Positions 1 to 6,068 of a stretch of 6,068 nucleotides of DNA are shown here, one piece after another. Each line of letters opens with the position of its first letter. Position 1 is the stretch's first letter. The position numbers and the translations under genes were made by a program. The DNA comes from an uncultured Anaerovibrio sp. (GTDB lineage: Bacteria; Bacillota; Negativicutes; Selenomonadales; Selenomonadaceae), in NCBI GenBank assembly GCA_900768695.1, contig CAAGDY010000252.1, forward strand, positions 1 to 6,068, written 5' to 3'. The notes under the pieces are model-generated. The model was given only the letters and a program-made list of their open reading frames with translations, did not search any database and was not told the origin of the DNA.

Positions 1-212
1 CCCAGCTTCACAAATACCTTTTCAAAGGTAATGCTGATAATATCATCCGCCTGCTCCGTATTTTTTACCTTGGCAAAAATAAAATTATAAACCCGCGGAA
101 AAAAATAATCATACAGCTCGCTAAAGGCTTCCTTATCGTATCTTGCCCGCTCTGCCAGCTCATTATAATAACCACTCCTGCGCTCTGCAACGCTCTCCCG
201 CATATCCAGCAT
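1..212 (-). CDS. ECF-type RNA polymerase sigma factor, N-terminal part (cut by window edge)
   Basis: My own reading of the minus strand gives an open frame of 70 complete codons from ATG at 212 to the left edge, too short to stand out by length. The protein begins MLDMRESVAERRSG. Residues about 27-50 (DKEAFSELYDYFFPRVYNF and on) match sigma-70 region 2.1. Residues about 54-70 (TEQADDIISITFEKVFVKL) match region 2.2, the core-RNA-polymerase-binding helix, whose usual form is AEDivQetFxxvw. Regions 2.3-2.4 and region 4, which read the promoter, lie beyond the edge. The start is fixed by GGAGGAG at 218-224, five bases upstream. A second ATG at 203 is less well spaced. The gene follows ABC2 by 11 bases and is probably co-transcribed. 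No anti-sigma factor is visible. The first 180 bases are 40% G+C (72 of 180 by my count), lower than the transporter genes. The sigma-70 assignment is fairly secure; ECF group and targets are unknown. Confidence 0.87.
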   Translation of the reverse strand, partial: MLDMRESVAERRSGYYNELAERARYDKEAFSELYDYFFPRVYNFIFAKVKNTEQADDIISITFEKVFVKL

Positions 213-217
213 ATAAA

Positions 218-224
218 CTCCTCC
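218..224 (-). promoter_or_regulatory. Ribosome binding site of the sigma factor gene
   Basis: On the minus strand the sequence reads TAGGAGGAGTTTATATG. The first G of the GGAGGAG motif is also the last base of the ABC2 stop codon TAG, and the spacer to the ATG at 212 is TTTAT. This near-perfect Shine-Dalgarno sequence decides the start of the sigma gene and ties its translation to the end of ABC2. The gap has no room for a terminator or separate promoter. Confidence 0.85.
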
Positions 225-2917
225 TATGCCAGCTGACGCTTTGCCAGCTGCGCAAACATGCCATTCATCTCCATCAGCTCCTCAAAGCTGCCCTGCTCTG
301 CCACCCTGCCATCATCAATCACCACAATCCGCTCCGCTTCCCTGATGGTGCTGAGCCTGTGGGCAATCACAATCCTAGTAGCCTTCATGCGATTCAGGCT
401 TTCTGTCACAATCGCCTGAGTCCTGTTATCCAGGGCGCTGGTGGCCTCATCCAGCATAATGATGGCAGGCCGCCCGGCAATAGCCCGGGCAATCAGGATG
501 CGCTGCCTCTGGCCGCCGGAAATATTGCCGCTGCCCTCGCTGATAACCGTGTGCATCCCCATAGGCATGGCGCGGATATCATCAGCAATCCCTGCCAGCT
601 CCGCCGCTTCCCAGGCATCCTCCATAGTCAGTGGCGAGGTTCCTACTATATTTGTGTATATATCTCCCGTCATCAGCTGGCCATTCTGCAGCACCACCCC
701 CAGCTGGCAGCGTACGGAAGCCAGATTCAGCTCCTGCATATCCTGATAATCATAGTATATTACACCGCGCTTGGGCGTTTCCATGCCCAGCAGCAATCTC
801 AGCAAAGTTGATTTGCCGCAGCCTGACTTGCCCACGATAGCCACATTTTCCCCGGCACGGATATCCAGGCTGATATCCTTCAGCACATCAGGCATATCAT
901 CACCATAGCTGAAAGTAAGATGCTCAATCCTGACCGCCCCGGTCAGCACATCCGCATCCAGCTTGTCCTCCGTCACCTCCGGCACCTCCTCCAGGATAGG
1001 CCGCAGGTTGTCCACATGAGGCTTGATGGTGAAGAACTGCGCCACCAGCGGCACTATACCCACAACCGTACCATTAAAGGAAGAAAATGCCGCCTGAAAG
1101 GCCAGGAACTGAGGATAGCTGATATGCTGCACCACCTGCCCTGCAGCAGTGGTTTCCTGCATGCCGTACATGGCAGTATAGTATAAAAGCATATTCAGGA
1201 TAAAGGGCTGCACCGCCCCGATAATGCCGTTATAATTGCCCTGCCAGCGGAGCTTCATCTTCCATTTCCATTCCACGCCAAATACCTTTGACCAGAGATA
1301 AAAGGCCTGCGCTTCTGCACCATGCACCCGGAACTTTGCCAGCCCGGTAAAAATCTGCTGCAAAAGCCCTGCTGTCTGATTGGACGCCTGCAGCATTTCC
1401 CTCTGAAAATTAATCAGACGGCGATAGATAAATGCCACCACCACCAGATAAACAGCCCAGACTGCCAGTGCCTCCAGGGTAAGCTTCCAGCTATACCACA
1501 GCATCAGCCCTATGCTCCAAAAGGAAAAGACAAAGTTGAAAATCTGCCCCACAAACTGCCCTGTAGCCATGGATTTGATTGCCTCAATACCATTCATGCG
1601 CTGCAAAAGCTCGCCTGTTTCAAACCGCCGGAAAAATTTTGCCGGCAGCTGCAAAAGCCTGCCCCAGAGAGCAGCTTCCACCGACATATCAAGATGATTG
1701 GTAATGCGCAGCACCGCAATAGAGCGCACCAGTGAAAGAGCTGACGTAGTAAAGCCCGTAATCAGCATAATCTGGGTAACTGCCGCCAGTCCCACATGGT
1801 CCCGGATGGGAATAATATCGCTAAAGACAGTCTCCGTAATAATAGGGGAAACCAGCGGAATAATGCCAGCCGCCAGGCTGCACAGGATAATCGCCTGATA
1901 GTCGCGCTTCCAGCAGTGCCTGAACATGAATATCAGCAAATCCCTGACCTTCAGCCTTCTGGCCGGAAACCCGGCATAGCACTGAAAACCGTCACCATCT
2001 ATAGAAGCCGCCAAACTGCTGTCTACCGGCACCCCCTCCGGGTGGTCATAAGTGTACATCCTATAGGAGCTTTCACTCTCCGGCACCAGTGCCGCCAGCT
2101 CCTTTGCCTCTCCCGCATAGCCAAGCAGCACGCCGCAATCCTTTTTGTACCAGTCATCTGACAGGCTCACCAGACGCATGGTCATATTGCCCTTCTGCAT
2201 AAGCCTCTTTATCAGCCCCAGCTGATCCAGCTTGCCAGCCAGCTCAGGGCTGATATGAATATTTTCCAGGGGCATCCCCAACGCCTTTGCCACCATGCGA
2301 ATAACAAAAGCTGCACGCTCCTGCTGCTTTCCTTCTTCCTCCTTGCGCTCCACAACCTCCTTTTGCAGAAGATTGTTAATAGACACATCCACCAGCTGCT
2401 GCCTGTAATCCGCCGCCTTATCAAGCCTGGCTTCCTTGTCATGCTGCAGCAGATCAAAATGCCTGCGCAGCCTGCCAGCCAGCACCTTCTGCCGGTCCTG
2501 CCACAGACGCAGCAGCTCCTCATATTTCATAGAGGATATCTTTTCCTGCATACCCTCCCAGTAGGCAAGAGCTTCCCGGCTTTTCAATGCCTCCCGGCTG
2601 ATAAAGGAAATGTCGAACAACTTTCTATACCAATGACTGAGCAAATGTCCAAGTTCCTGCTCATTATAATCAGTAGGATTGGCAGGACACAGGCTGCTTT
2701 CCTCCACAGCATACACATATATGCTTATCCTGTCATCATTGATGAGAAAAACAGGCTCTCCGGCGCGCAGCTCCATCAAAAACAGCTGCCTGCCGGTCCT
2801 GGCATCCTCTGCGTAAAGCTCGCAAAAGCCCGACTGCACACGCATCAGCTCAAACTGCCCTGACAGCCCCATGCGTTCACCTGGATAAATACTAAGTCCA
2901 ACTTCCATGCCCGGCAT
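224..2917 (-). CDS. NHLM-type ABC exporter, second subunit without peptidase motif (ABC2; permease-ATPase)
   Basis: This 897-residue protein is a half-transporter with an unusually long cytoplasmic front end. Residues 1 to about 325 precede the membrane domain: a beta-rich stretch at about 14-75, a charged helical stretch at about 105-205, and a module at about 245-320 with WYKKDCGVLLGY. Six probable membrane segments lie near 340-358, 372-395, 455-474, 479-497, 562-583 and 596-625. The ATPase domain (about 660-897) is complete: Walker A GKSGCGKST 696-704, Q-loop Gln744, signature ISGGQ 799-803, Walker B MLDEAT with catalytic Glu824, D-loop SALD, and H-loop His853. This architecture matches the NHLM ABC2 family, found next to a peptidase-bearing exporter and an HlyD-like protein. 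No C39 Cys-His-Asp set is recognisable, so cargo cleavage is assigned to ABC1. ATG 2917 is chosen because GGGAGGTGAG sits just upstream. Family assignment is strong; the role of the N-terminal region is unknown. Confidence 0.94.
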   Translation of the reverse strand: MPGMEVGLSIYPGERMGLSGQFELMRVQSGFCELYAEDARTGRQLFLMELRAGEPVFLINDDRISIYVYAVEESSLCPANPTDYNEQELGHLLSHWYRKLFDISFISREALKSREALAYWEGMQEKISSMKYEELLRLWQDRQKVLAGRLRRHFDLLQHDKEARLDKAADYRQQLVDVSINNLLQKEVVERKEEEGKQQERAAFVIRMVAKALGMPLENIHISPELAGKLDQLGLIKRLMQKGNMTMRLVSLSDDWYKKDCGVLLGYAGEAKELAALVPESESSYRMYTYDHPEGVPVDSSLAASIDGDGFQCYAGFPARRLKVRDLLIFMFRHCWKRDYQAIILCSLAAGIIPLVSPIITETVFSDIIPIRDHVGLAAVTQIMLITGFTTSALSLVRSIAVLRITNHLDMSVEAALWGRLLQLPAKFFRRFETGELLQRMNGIEAIKSMATGQFVGQIFNFVFSFWSIGLMLWYSWKLTLEALAVWAVYLVVVAFIYRRLINFQREMLQASNQTAGLLQQIFTGLAKFRVHGAEAQAFYLWSKVFGVEWKWKMKLRWQGNYNGIIGAVQPFILNMLLYYTAMYGMQETTAAGQVVQHISYPQFLAFQAAFSSFNGTVVGIVPLVAQFFTIKPHVDNLRPILEEVPEVTEDKLDADVLTGAVRIEHLTFSYGDDMPDVLKDISLDIRAGENVAIVGKSGCGKSTLLRLLLGMETPKRGVIYYDYQDMQELNLASVRCQLGVVLQNGQLMTGDIYTNIVGTSPLTMEDAWEAAELAGIADDIRAMPMGMHTVISEGSGNISGGQRQRILIARAIAGRPAIIMLDEATSALDNRTQAIVTESLNRMKATRIVIAHRLSTIREAERIVVIDDGRVAEQGSFEELMEMNGMFAQLAKRQLA

Positions 2918-5167
2918 TTACTCACCTCCCACTGACTGCTCATTTTCTGCCACCCTCTGCTGCTCCATAATCAGGTTGTAATAAGCTCCCTGCTGCCCAA
3001 ATAATTCCTCATGAGTGCCGCGCTCCACAATCTTTCCCTGCTCCAGCACAATAATCTCATCACAATCCCGGATAGTGCTGAGACGATGGGCAATCACCAG
3101 GCAGGAGCAGCCCCGGCGGCGGATATTCTGCATGATTTCCGCCTCAGTCAGGGGGTCCAGGGCACTGGTTGCCTCATCCAGCACCAGGAAGCTTGGATTG
3201 CCTGCCAAAGCCCTGGCAATCTCCAGCCGCTGCCGCTGGCCGCCGCTGAAATTCCTGCCTCCCTCATCCACATGTGCCTCATAGCTGCCATTCAGCTGCA
3301 CTATATCCTGATGGATGCAGGCATCCCTTGCCGCCCGGATCACATCATCCCTGCTGATGGCAGCATCAAACATGCTGATATTCTCTCGCACCGTGCCGCT
3401 CATCAGGAAAACCTCCTGGTCTACAGAAGACACCGAATTCACAATCACCCTGCGGGGAATCCTTTCCCGCTCCATGCCATCAAAGAGGATTTTCCCCTCC
3501 CACTGCTCATAGAGGCCTGTCACCACCCTGCCCAGGGTAGACTTGCCGCTGCCGGAAGTGCCCACCAGTGCCACCCACCGCCCAGGCTCTATAGTCAGGC
3601 TCATATTCTGCAAAAGAGGTGCCGCCAGACGGCTGTATCCGAAAGATATATCCTTCAGCTCCACCCTGCCCTTCAATACCTTCAACGGACAGTCAGGCTC
3701 CTCCTCCTGATAATTCAGCCTGTCAATCTCGTATTTTCGCACATCGTTCAGCCTCTGCATCTGCATTTCCGTAGACTGCAGCTCCTGTCCCAGCCCCACC
3801 AGATTGTTAAAAGGAGTCTGGAAATTGCCCATCAGGCTTTGAAATGCCATGAATATACCGGCTGTCATCACCCCTTCCATAATGGAAAAGCCGCCGATGG
3901 TCATGATAAGGGCACTATTCAGTCCGCTCATCAGCATGGGAATCATATTGACGCTCTGGCTCAAAAGGGCAATCTCCTGGGAGCTTGCCAGCACCTTGGC
4001 ATGGTAGCCTGCCACCTTGCCAAAAAAATCCGCCTCGTTGCCGTTTGCCTTGATGGTCTCAATCATCTGCAAGCCGTTCATGGAGTTGCCATAGGCCTTG
4101 CCTGACTCCTGCTGCACCCGCATGGACAAATCCGTCATGCGCCGCCTGAGGTAGAAGAAAACGCCCAAATCCACCAGGCTGAAGCTGACACCGATCACTG
4201 TCAGGCTGGGACTGTATTCGTACAGCAAAAACAGGAAAAACAGCGCCGTAAAGAAATCCAGCAGGCAGGTAGCCGCCGAGCCGCTCAAAACAGCTGCAAT
4301 AGACTCCGTGAAGCTGGCACGGGAAGCAATCTCCCCGGCAAAACGCTGCTGAAAAAAATCCATGGGCAGCTTCAGAAGATGCCAGAAAAAACTGCTGGAA
4401 TCCGCCAGGGTAATCTTCTCCTGCCACCTGGTCAGGCACCAGCTGCGCATAAAGGAAAGAATGCCGCTCAGTACAAAGGACAAGGTCATGGCCAGCATGA
4501 GATTTACCATCCAGTCAGGATGCTTGCCGGTCAGGATATCATCCAGAAAAATCTGGCTCATGACAGGAGATGCCAGCTGGAAAACCAGCATCCCCAGCCC
4601 GATCAGCAGCACAAAGAGCACCGCCCACTTGTCCTGCCAGAGCTTGCTGCCCACATCCTTCAGCACGTTGTAGCGGTGTCCCATGGGCTGGAAATTCTCC
4701 CCTGGGCGTATTTCCATGGCAATCCCCGTATAAGAGCCCTTGAACTCAGCCCATCCTACAGCATGCCTGCCTACAGCAGGGTCATTCAGGTACACCCTGT
4801 CCCCCTTGATGCCCTCCAGCACCACAAAATGATTGAACTCCCAGTGAATAATCAGGGGATATTTTTCCTCCCGCAGCTGGTCTGCCATCATGCGGTAGCC
4901 TGCCGCCTCACAGCCCAGCTTCCTGGATGCCTTCAATACATTGCTTGCCTTGGAACCATCCCGGTTCACACCGCATTCCTGCCGGAGCTTTTCCAGGGGA
5001 ATCCACATGCCATAATGTGCCAGCACCATGGCCAGGGAAGCAGCACCGCACTCGGTAGCCTCCATCTGGAGAATAACCGGCACCTTGACGCGGCTCCCCT
5101 TATCCCCTGCCAGCTTTTCAGACAGAGCATCCTTTATCTCCTGCCAAAAACTAAAACTCTTTTTCAT
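2918..5167 (-). CDS. NHLM-type peptidase-containing ABC exporter (ABC1; C39 peptidase-permease-ATPase)
   Basis: This 749-residue protein probably cleaves and exports peptides with a double-glycine-type leader. Numbering is from MKKSFSFWQE. The C39 cysteine peptidase domain spans about 25-155: LQMEATECGAAS holds oxyanion Gln34 and catalytic Cys40, NHFVVL holds His113, and NDPA holds Asp129, so the active site looks intact. Six membrane segments lie near 181-201, 220-238, 296-315, 320-339, 405-426 and 429-447. The ATPase domain (about 500-735) has Walker A GTSGSGKST at 536-544, Gln584, signature FSGGQ at 640-644, Walker B LVLDEAT with Glu665, and His694. Length and order fit PCAT-type exporters of NHLM clusters. 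A GTG at 5191 (8 residues longer) and an ATG at 5173 are also in frame. I prefer ATG 5167 because AGGTGA lies five bases upstream. The frame directly follows hlyD and abuts ABC2. The cargo peptide is not in the window. Confidence 0.95.
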   Translation of the reverse strand: MKKSFSFWQEIKDALSEKLAGDKGSRVKVPVILQMEATECGAASLAMVLAHYGMWIPLEKLRQECGVNRDGSKASNVLKASRKLGCEAAGYRMMADQLREEKYPLIIHWEFNHFVVLEGIKGDRVYLNDPAVGRHAVGWAEFKGSYTGIAMEIRPGENFQPMGHRYNVLKDVGSKLWQDKWAVLFVLLIGLGMLVFQLASPVMSQIFLDDILTGKHPDWMVNLMLAMTLSFVLSGILSFMRSWCLTRWQEKITLADSSSFFWHLLKLPMDFFQQRFAGEIASRASFTESIAAVLSGSAATCLLDFFTALFFLFLLYEYSPSLTVIGVSFSLVDLGVFFYLRRRMTDLSMRVQQESGKAYGNSMNGLQMIETIKANGNEADFFGKVAGYHAKVLASSQEIALLSQSVNMIPMLMSGLNSALIMTIGGFSIMEGVMTAGIFMAFQSLMGNFQTPFNNLVGLGQELQSTEMQMQRLNDVRKYEIDRLNYQEEEPDCPLKVLKGRVELKDISFGYSRLAAPLLQNMSLTIEPGRWVALVGTSGSGKSTLGRVVTGLYEQWEGKILFDGMERERIPRRVIVNSVSSVDQEVFLMSGTVRENISMFDAAISRDDVIRAARDACIHQDIVQLNGSYEAHVDEGGRNFSGGQRQRLEIARALAGNPSFLVLDEATSALDPLTEAEIMQNIRRRGCSCLVIAHRLSTIRDCDEIIVLEQGKIVERGTHEELFGQQGAYYNLIMEQQRVAENEQSVGGE
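2922..2930 (-). promoter_or_regulatory. Ribosome binding site of ABC2, inside the end of ABC1
   Basis: The minus strand reads GGGAGGTGAGTAAATG. The motif GGAGGTGA at 2922-2929 lies within the last ABC1 codons (Gly-Gly-Glu). The ABC1 stop TAA (2920-2918) is followed directly by ATG at 2917. Seven bases separate GGAGG from the ATG. This fixes the ABC2 start and implies that ribosomes finishing ABC1 can re-initiate on ABC2, which would help keep the two exporter subunits in similar amounts. Confidence 0.88.
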
Positions 5168-5172
5168 GGCCA

Positions 5173-5178
5173 TCACCT
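5173..5178 (-). promoter_or_regulatory. Ribosome binding site of ABC1, overlapping the hlyD stop
   Basis: The minus strand reads CAGGTGATGGCCATGAAAAAG. AGGTGA can pair with the 3' end of 16S rRNA and is five bases (TGGCC) from ATG 5167, almost the same geometry as at ABC2. The alternative ATG at 5173 overlaps this motif, and its first base is the last base of the hlyD stop TGA. GTG 5191 has a weaker AAGG seven bases upstream. The choice of 5167 is an inference from spacing. Confidence 0.6.
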
Positions 5179-6068
5179 GTTTCTCAGCCACTGGCTGGCC
5201 TTGTAGAATACTTTTTCAATAGGCGCCTTGCGGTCAATAATCACGCTGCCTGTCACATAGGTACCTGCCGTCACGGGCTTGTGCTCCCCTACAATAGATG
5301 TCCAGAGATACCCCGACGCATCATTTTCATTTTTTACCAGGTCAAACCGCACCTCCACCACGGAATTCTGCACCTGCTGCAAAATAGTCTGGGCCAGCTG
5401 GGCATTGCCAAGATTGCGCACCATGGAGGCCTGGTCCACAGGATAGTCCGATACAGAACGCACTACCCCCAGCAGGCTGCCTGTCTGGCTGGTATCAGCC
5501 CCGTTAGGTGCCAGCTGGATGCTCATGCCCGGCTCCAGCCTCTTGCCCTTGTCTACCGATACATACATAATGCCGGTCAGGTCACTGCGGTTTTCATCCA
5601 GCCGGATAGTGCAGATCTCATCACCTGCCCTGACAATGGTGCCCTCATCTGCCAGCAGCTCGGTGACAACACCTGCATAAGGGCTGTAAATCTGCTCATT
5701 GACGGCTTCCGCCATGCGCTTGGCATCATGGGCGTTTACCCTCTGCTCCACATCGCTGCGGTTCGCCCCCAGGTCAATGCTATTTCTGACGGCGATGGTG
5801 TCCATAGTCATATTCACCTGGTCTATCTGGGCAATCTGCTGATTTTTCTTTACCCTTGCCCCCTTATTTATGTACAGCCTGTTCACCTGGCCGGTATTGA
5901 TGACAGTCACCTTCCTGACACCGCCGGCATCCGTAATCAGGCCATAGCCATCAGCCTTGACTGTAAAGGAGCCCATAATAGACCACAGGACAACGCCTGC
6001 CAGAAGCAGCAGGATAGCAGACAGGCCTATCCAGCCGATAGGATTGGTTACATGGAGCAGGGTATCCA
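5173..6068 (-). CDS. NHLM-type HlyD-family secretion protein (membrane-fusion/adaptor), 5' end beyond the window
   Basis: The frame stays open to the right edge, giving 297 visible residues. The internal ATG at 5974-5976 is not the start, because it falls at the end of a membrane segment. Visible residues begin DTLLHVTNPIGWIG; a hydrophobic anchor spans about 12-30. A lipoyl-like half follows at 61-82 (YINKGARVKKNQQIAQID), then a linker of about 43 residues and the second half at 126-154 (YSPYAGVVTELLADEGTIV). A beta-barrel region and a tail with SGYLWTS and GTYVTGSVII end at WLRNR. The DTLL-V--P start, the SDYPV segment and the C-terminal pattern are typical of the NHLM HlyD-like secretion proteins found beside paired ABC exporters. 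It probably sits in the cytoplasmic membrane, joined to ABC1/ABC2, and guides cargo outward. The linker is short for a coiled-coil hairpin. About 10-30 N-terminal residues are probably missing, judged from the family. Confidence 0.92.
   Translation of the reverse strand, partial: DTLLHVTNPIGWIGLSAILLLLAGVVLWSIMGSFTVKADGYGLITDAGGVRKVTVINTGQVNRLYINKGARVKKNQQIAQIDQVNMTMDTIAVRNSIDLGANRSDVEQRVNAHDAKRMAEAVNEQIYSPYAGVVTELLADEGTIVRAGDEICTIRLDENRSDLTGIMYVSVDKGKRLEPGMSIQLAPNGADTSQTGSLLGVVRSVSDYPVDQASMVRNLGNAQLAQTILQQVQNSVVEVRFDLVKNENDASGYLWTSIVGEHKPVTAGTYVTGSVIIDRKAPIEKVFYKASQWLRNR

Noticed and set aside
99..105. Run of seven A (T on the coding strand) in the sigma factor gene, a possible slippage switch
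   Set aside because: The run simply encodes two Phe codons after a Tyr in an expected Phe/Tyr-rich part of region 2.1. A single seven-base run is weak evidence for phase variation.
213..223. Possible terminator or promoter between ABC2 and the sigma gene
   Set aside because: The gap is 11 bases and is filled by the Shine-Dalgarno sequence and its spacer. There is no inverted repeat or T-run.
2255..2863. 202-codon plus-strand frame, with similar ones at 143-811, 920-1186 and 1322-1735
   Set aside because: All are codon-registered mirror frames of ABC2 and reflect its codon choice. ABC2 itself has full motifs and a strong ribosome binding site.
3011..4105. 364-codon open frame on the plus strand, with 4379-5206 (275 codons) behaving the same way
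   Set aside because: Both are in exact codon register with ABC1 on the other strand. They stay open because ABC1 avoids the sense codons TTA, CTA and TCA in these stretches. The translations are His/Gln/Leu/Pro-rich, with no domain motifs.
4059..4439. 126-codon minus-strand frame inside ABC1, and a similar 103-codon frame at 2212-2523 inside ABC2
   Set aside because: They lie out of frame within genes whose own frames carry continuous family motifs. The translations are Cys-, Arg- or Phe-rich shadows without recognisable domains.
5974..5976. ATG as the start of a 267-residue HlyD-like protein
   Set aside because: The frame continues upstream to the window edge with a membrane anchor and the DTLL-V--P motif typical of the family, so this Met is internal.
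1..6068. CRISPR arrays, tRNA or rRNA genes, insertion sequences or long repeats
   Set aside because: The window is almost wholly protein-coding with at most 11 bases between genes. I saw no regularly spaced repeats, terminal inverted repeats or RNA gene signatures by eye.

Overview
The window is one tightly packed operon read entirely on the minus strand, right to left. It encodes the export half of an NHLM-type (nitrile hydratase leader microcin / Nif11-related) natural-product system, followed by the start of an ECF sigma factor. In transcription order the genes are: an HlyD-like membrane-fusion protein (5' end beyond the right edge); an ABC exporter with an N-terminal C39 double-glycine peptidase (ABC1); a second ABC exporter with a long N-terminal cytoplasmic region and no recognisable peptidase catalytic motif (ABC2); and the first 70 codons of an ECF-type sigma factor, cut by the left edge.

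The junctions are minimal. hlyD and ABC1 overlap by a few bases or fewer around 5167-5175, depending on the start chosen. ABC1 stops at 2918 and ABC2 starts at 2917. Only 11 bases separate ABC2 from the sigma gene. Each downstream gene has a clear Shine-Dalgarno sequence, so all four are probably one transcript with translational coupling. No promoter, terminator, RNA gene, repeat array or mobile element is visible, and no stretch over 300 bases lacks a gene.

The likely joint function is as follows. ABC1 recognises a peptide with a double-glycine-type leader, cuts the leader off inside the cell and exports the core. ABC2 is its dedicated partner in this family. The HlyD-like protein is anchored in the membrane and extends the path outward. 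The precursor peptides and modification enzymes that would define the product are not in the window. The sigma factor is the unexpected element: its position suggests the cluster carries its own transcriptional control, although its targets cannot be seen here.

The organism is most likely a Firmicute in the broad sense. Strong GGAGG-type ribosome binding sites, CTG-dominated leucine usage and moderately high G+C in the transporter genes would suit a Selenomonas-like member of the Negativicutes. This is a guess from style and family distribution, not a firm identification.
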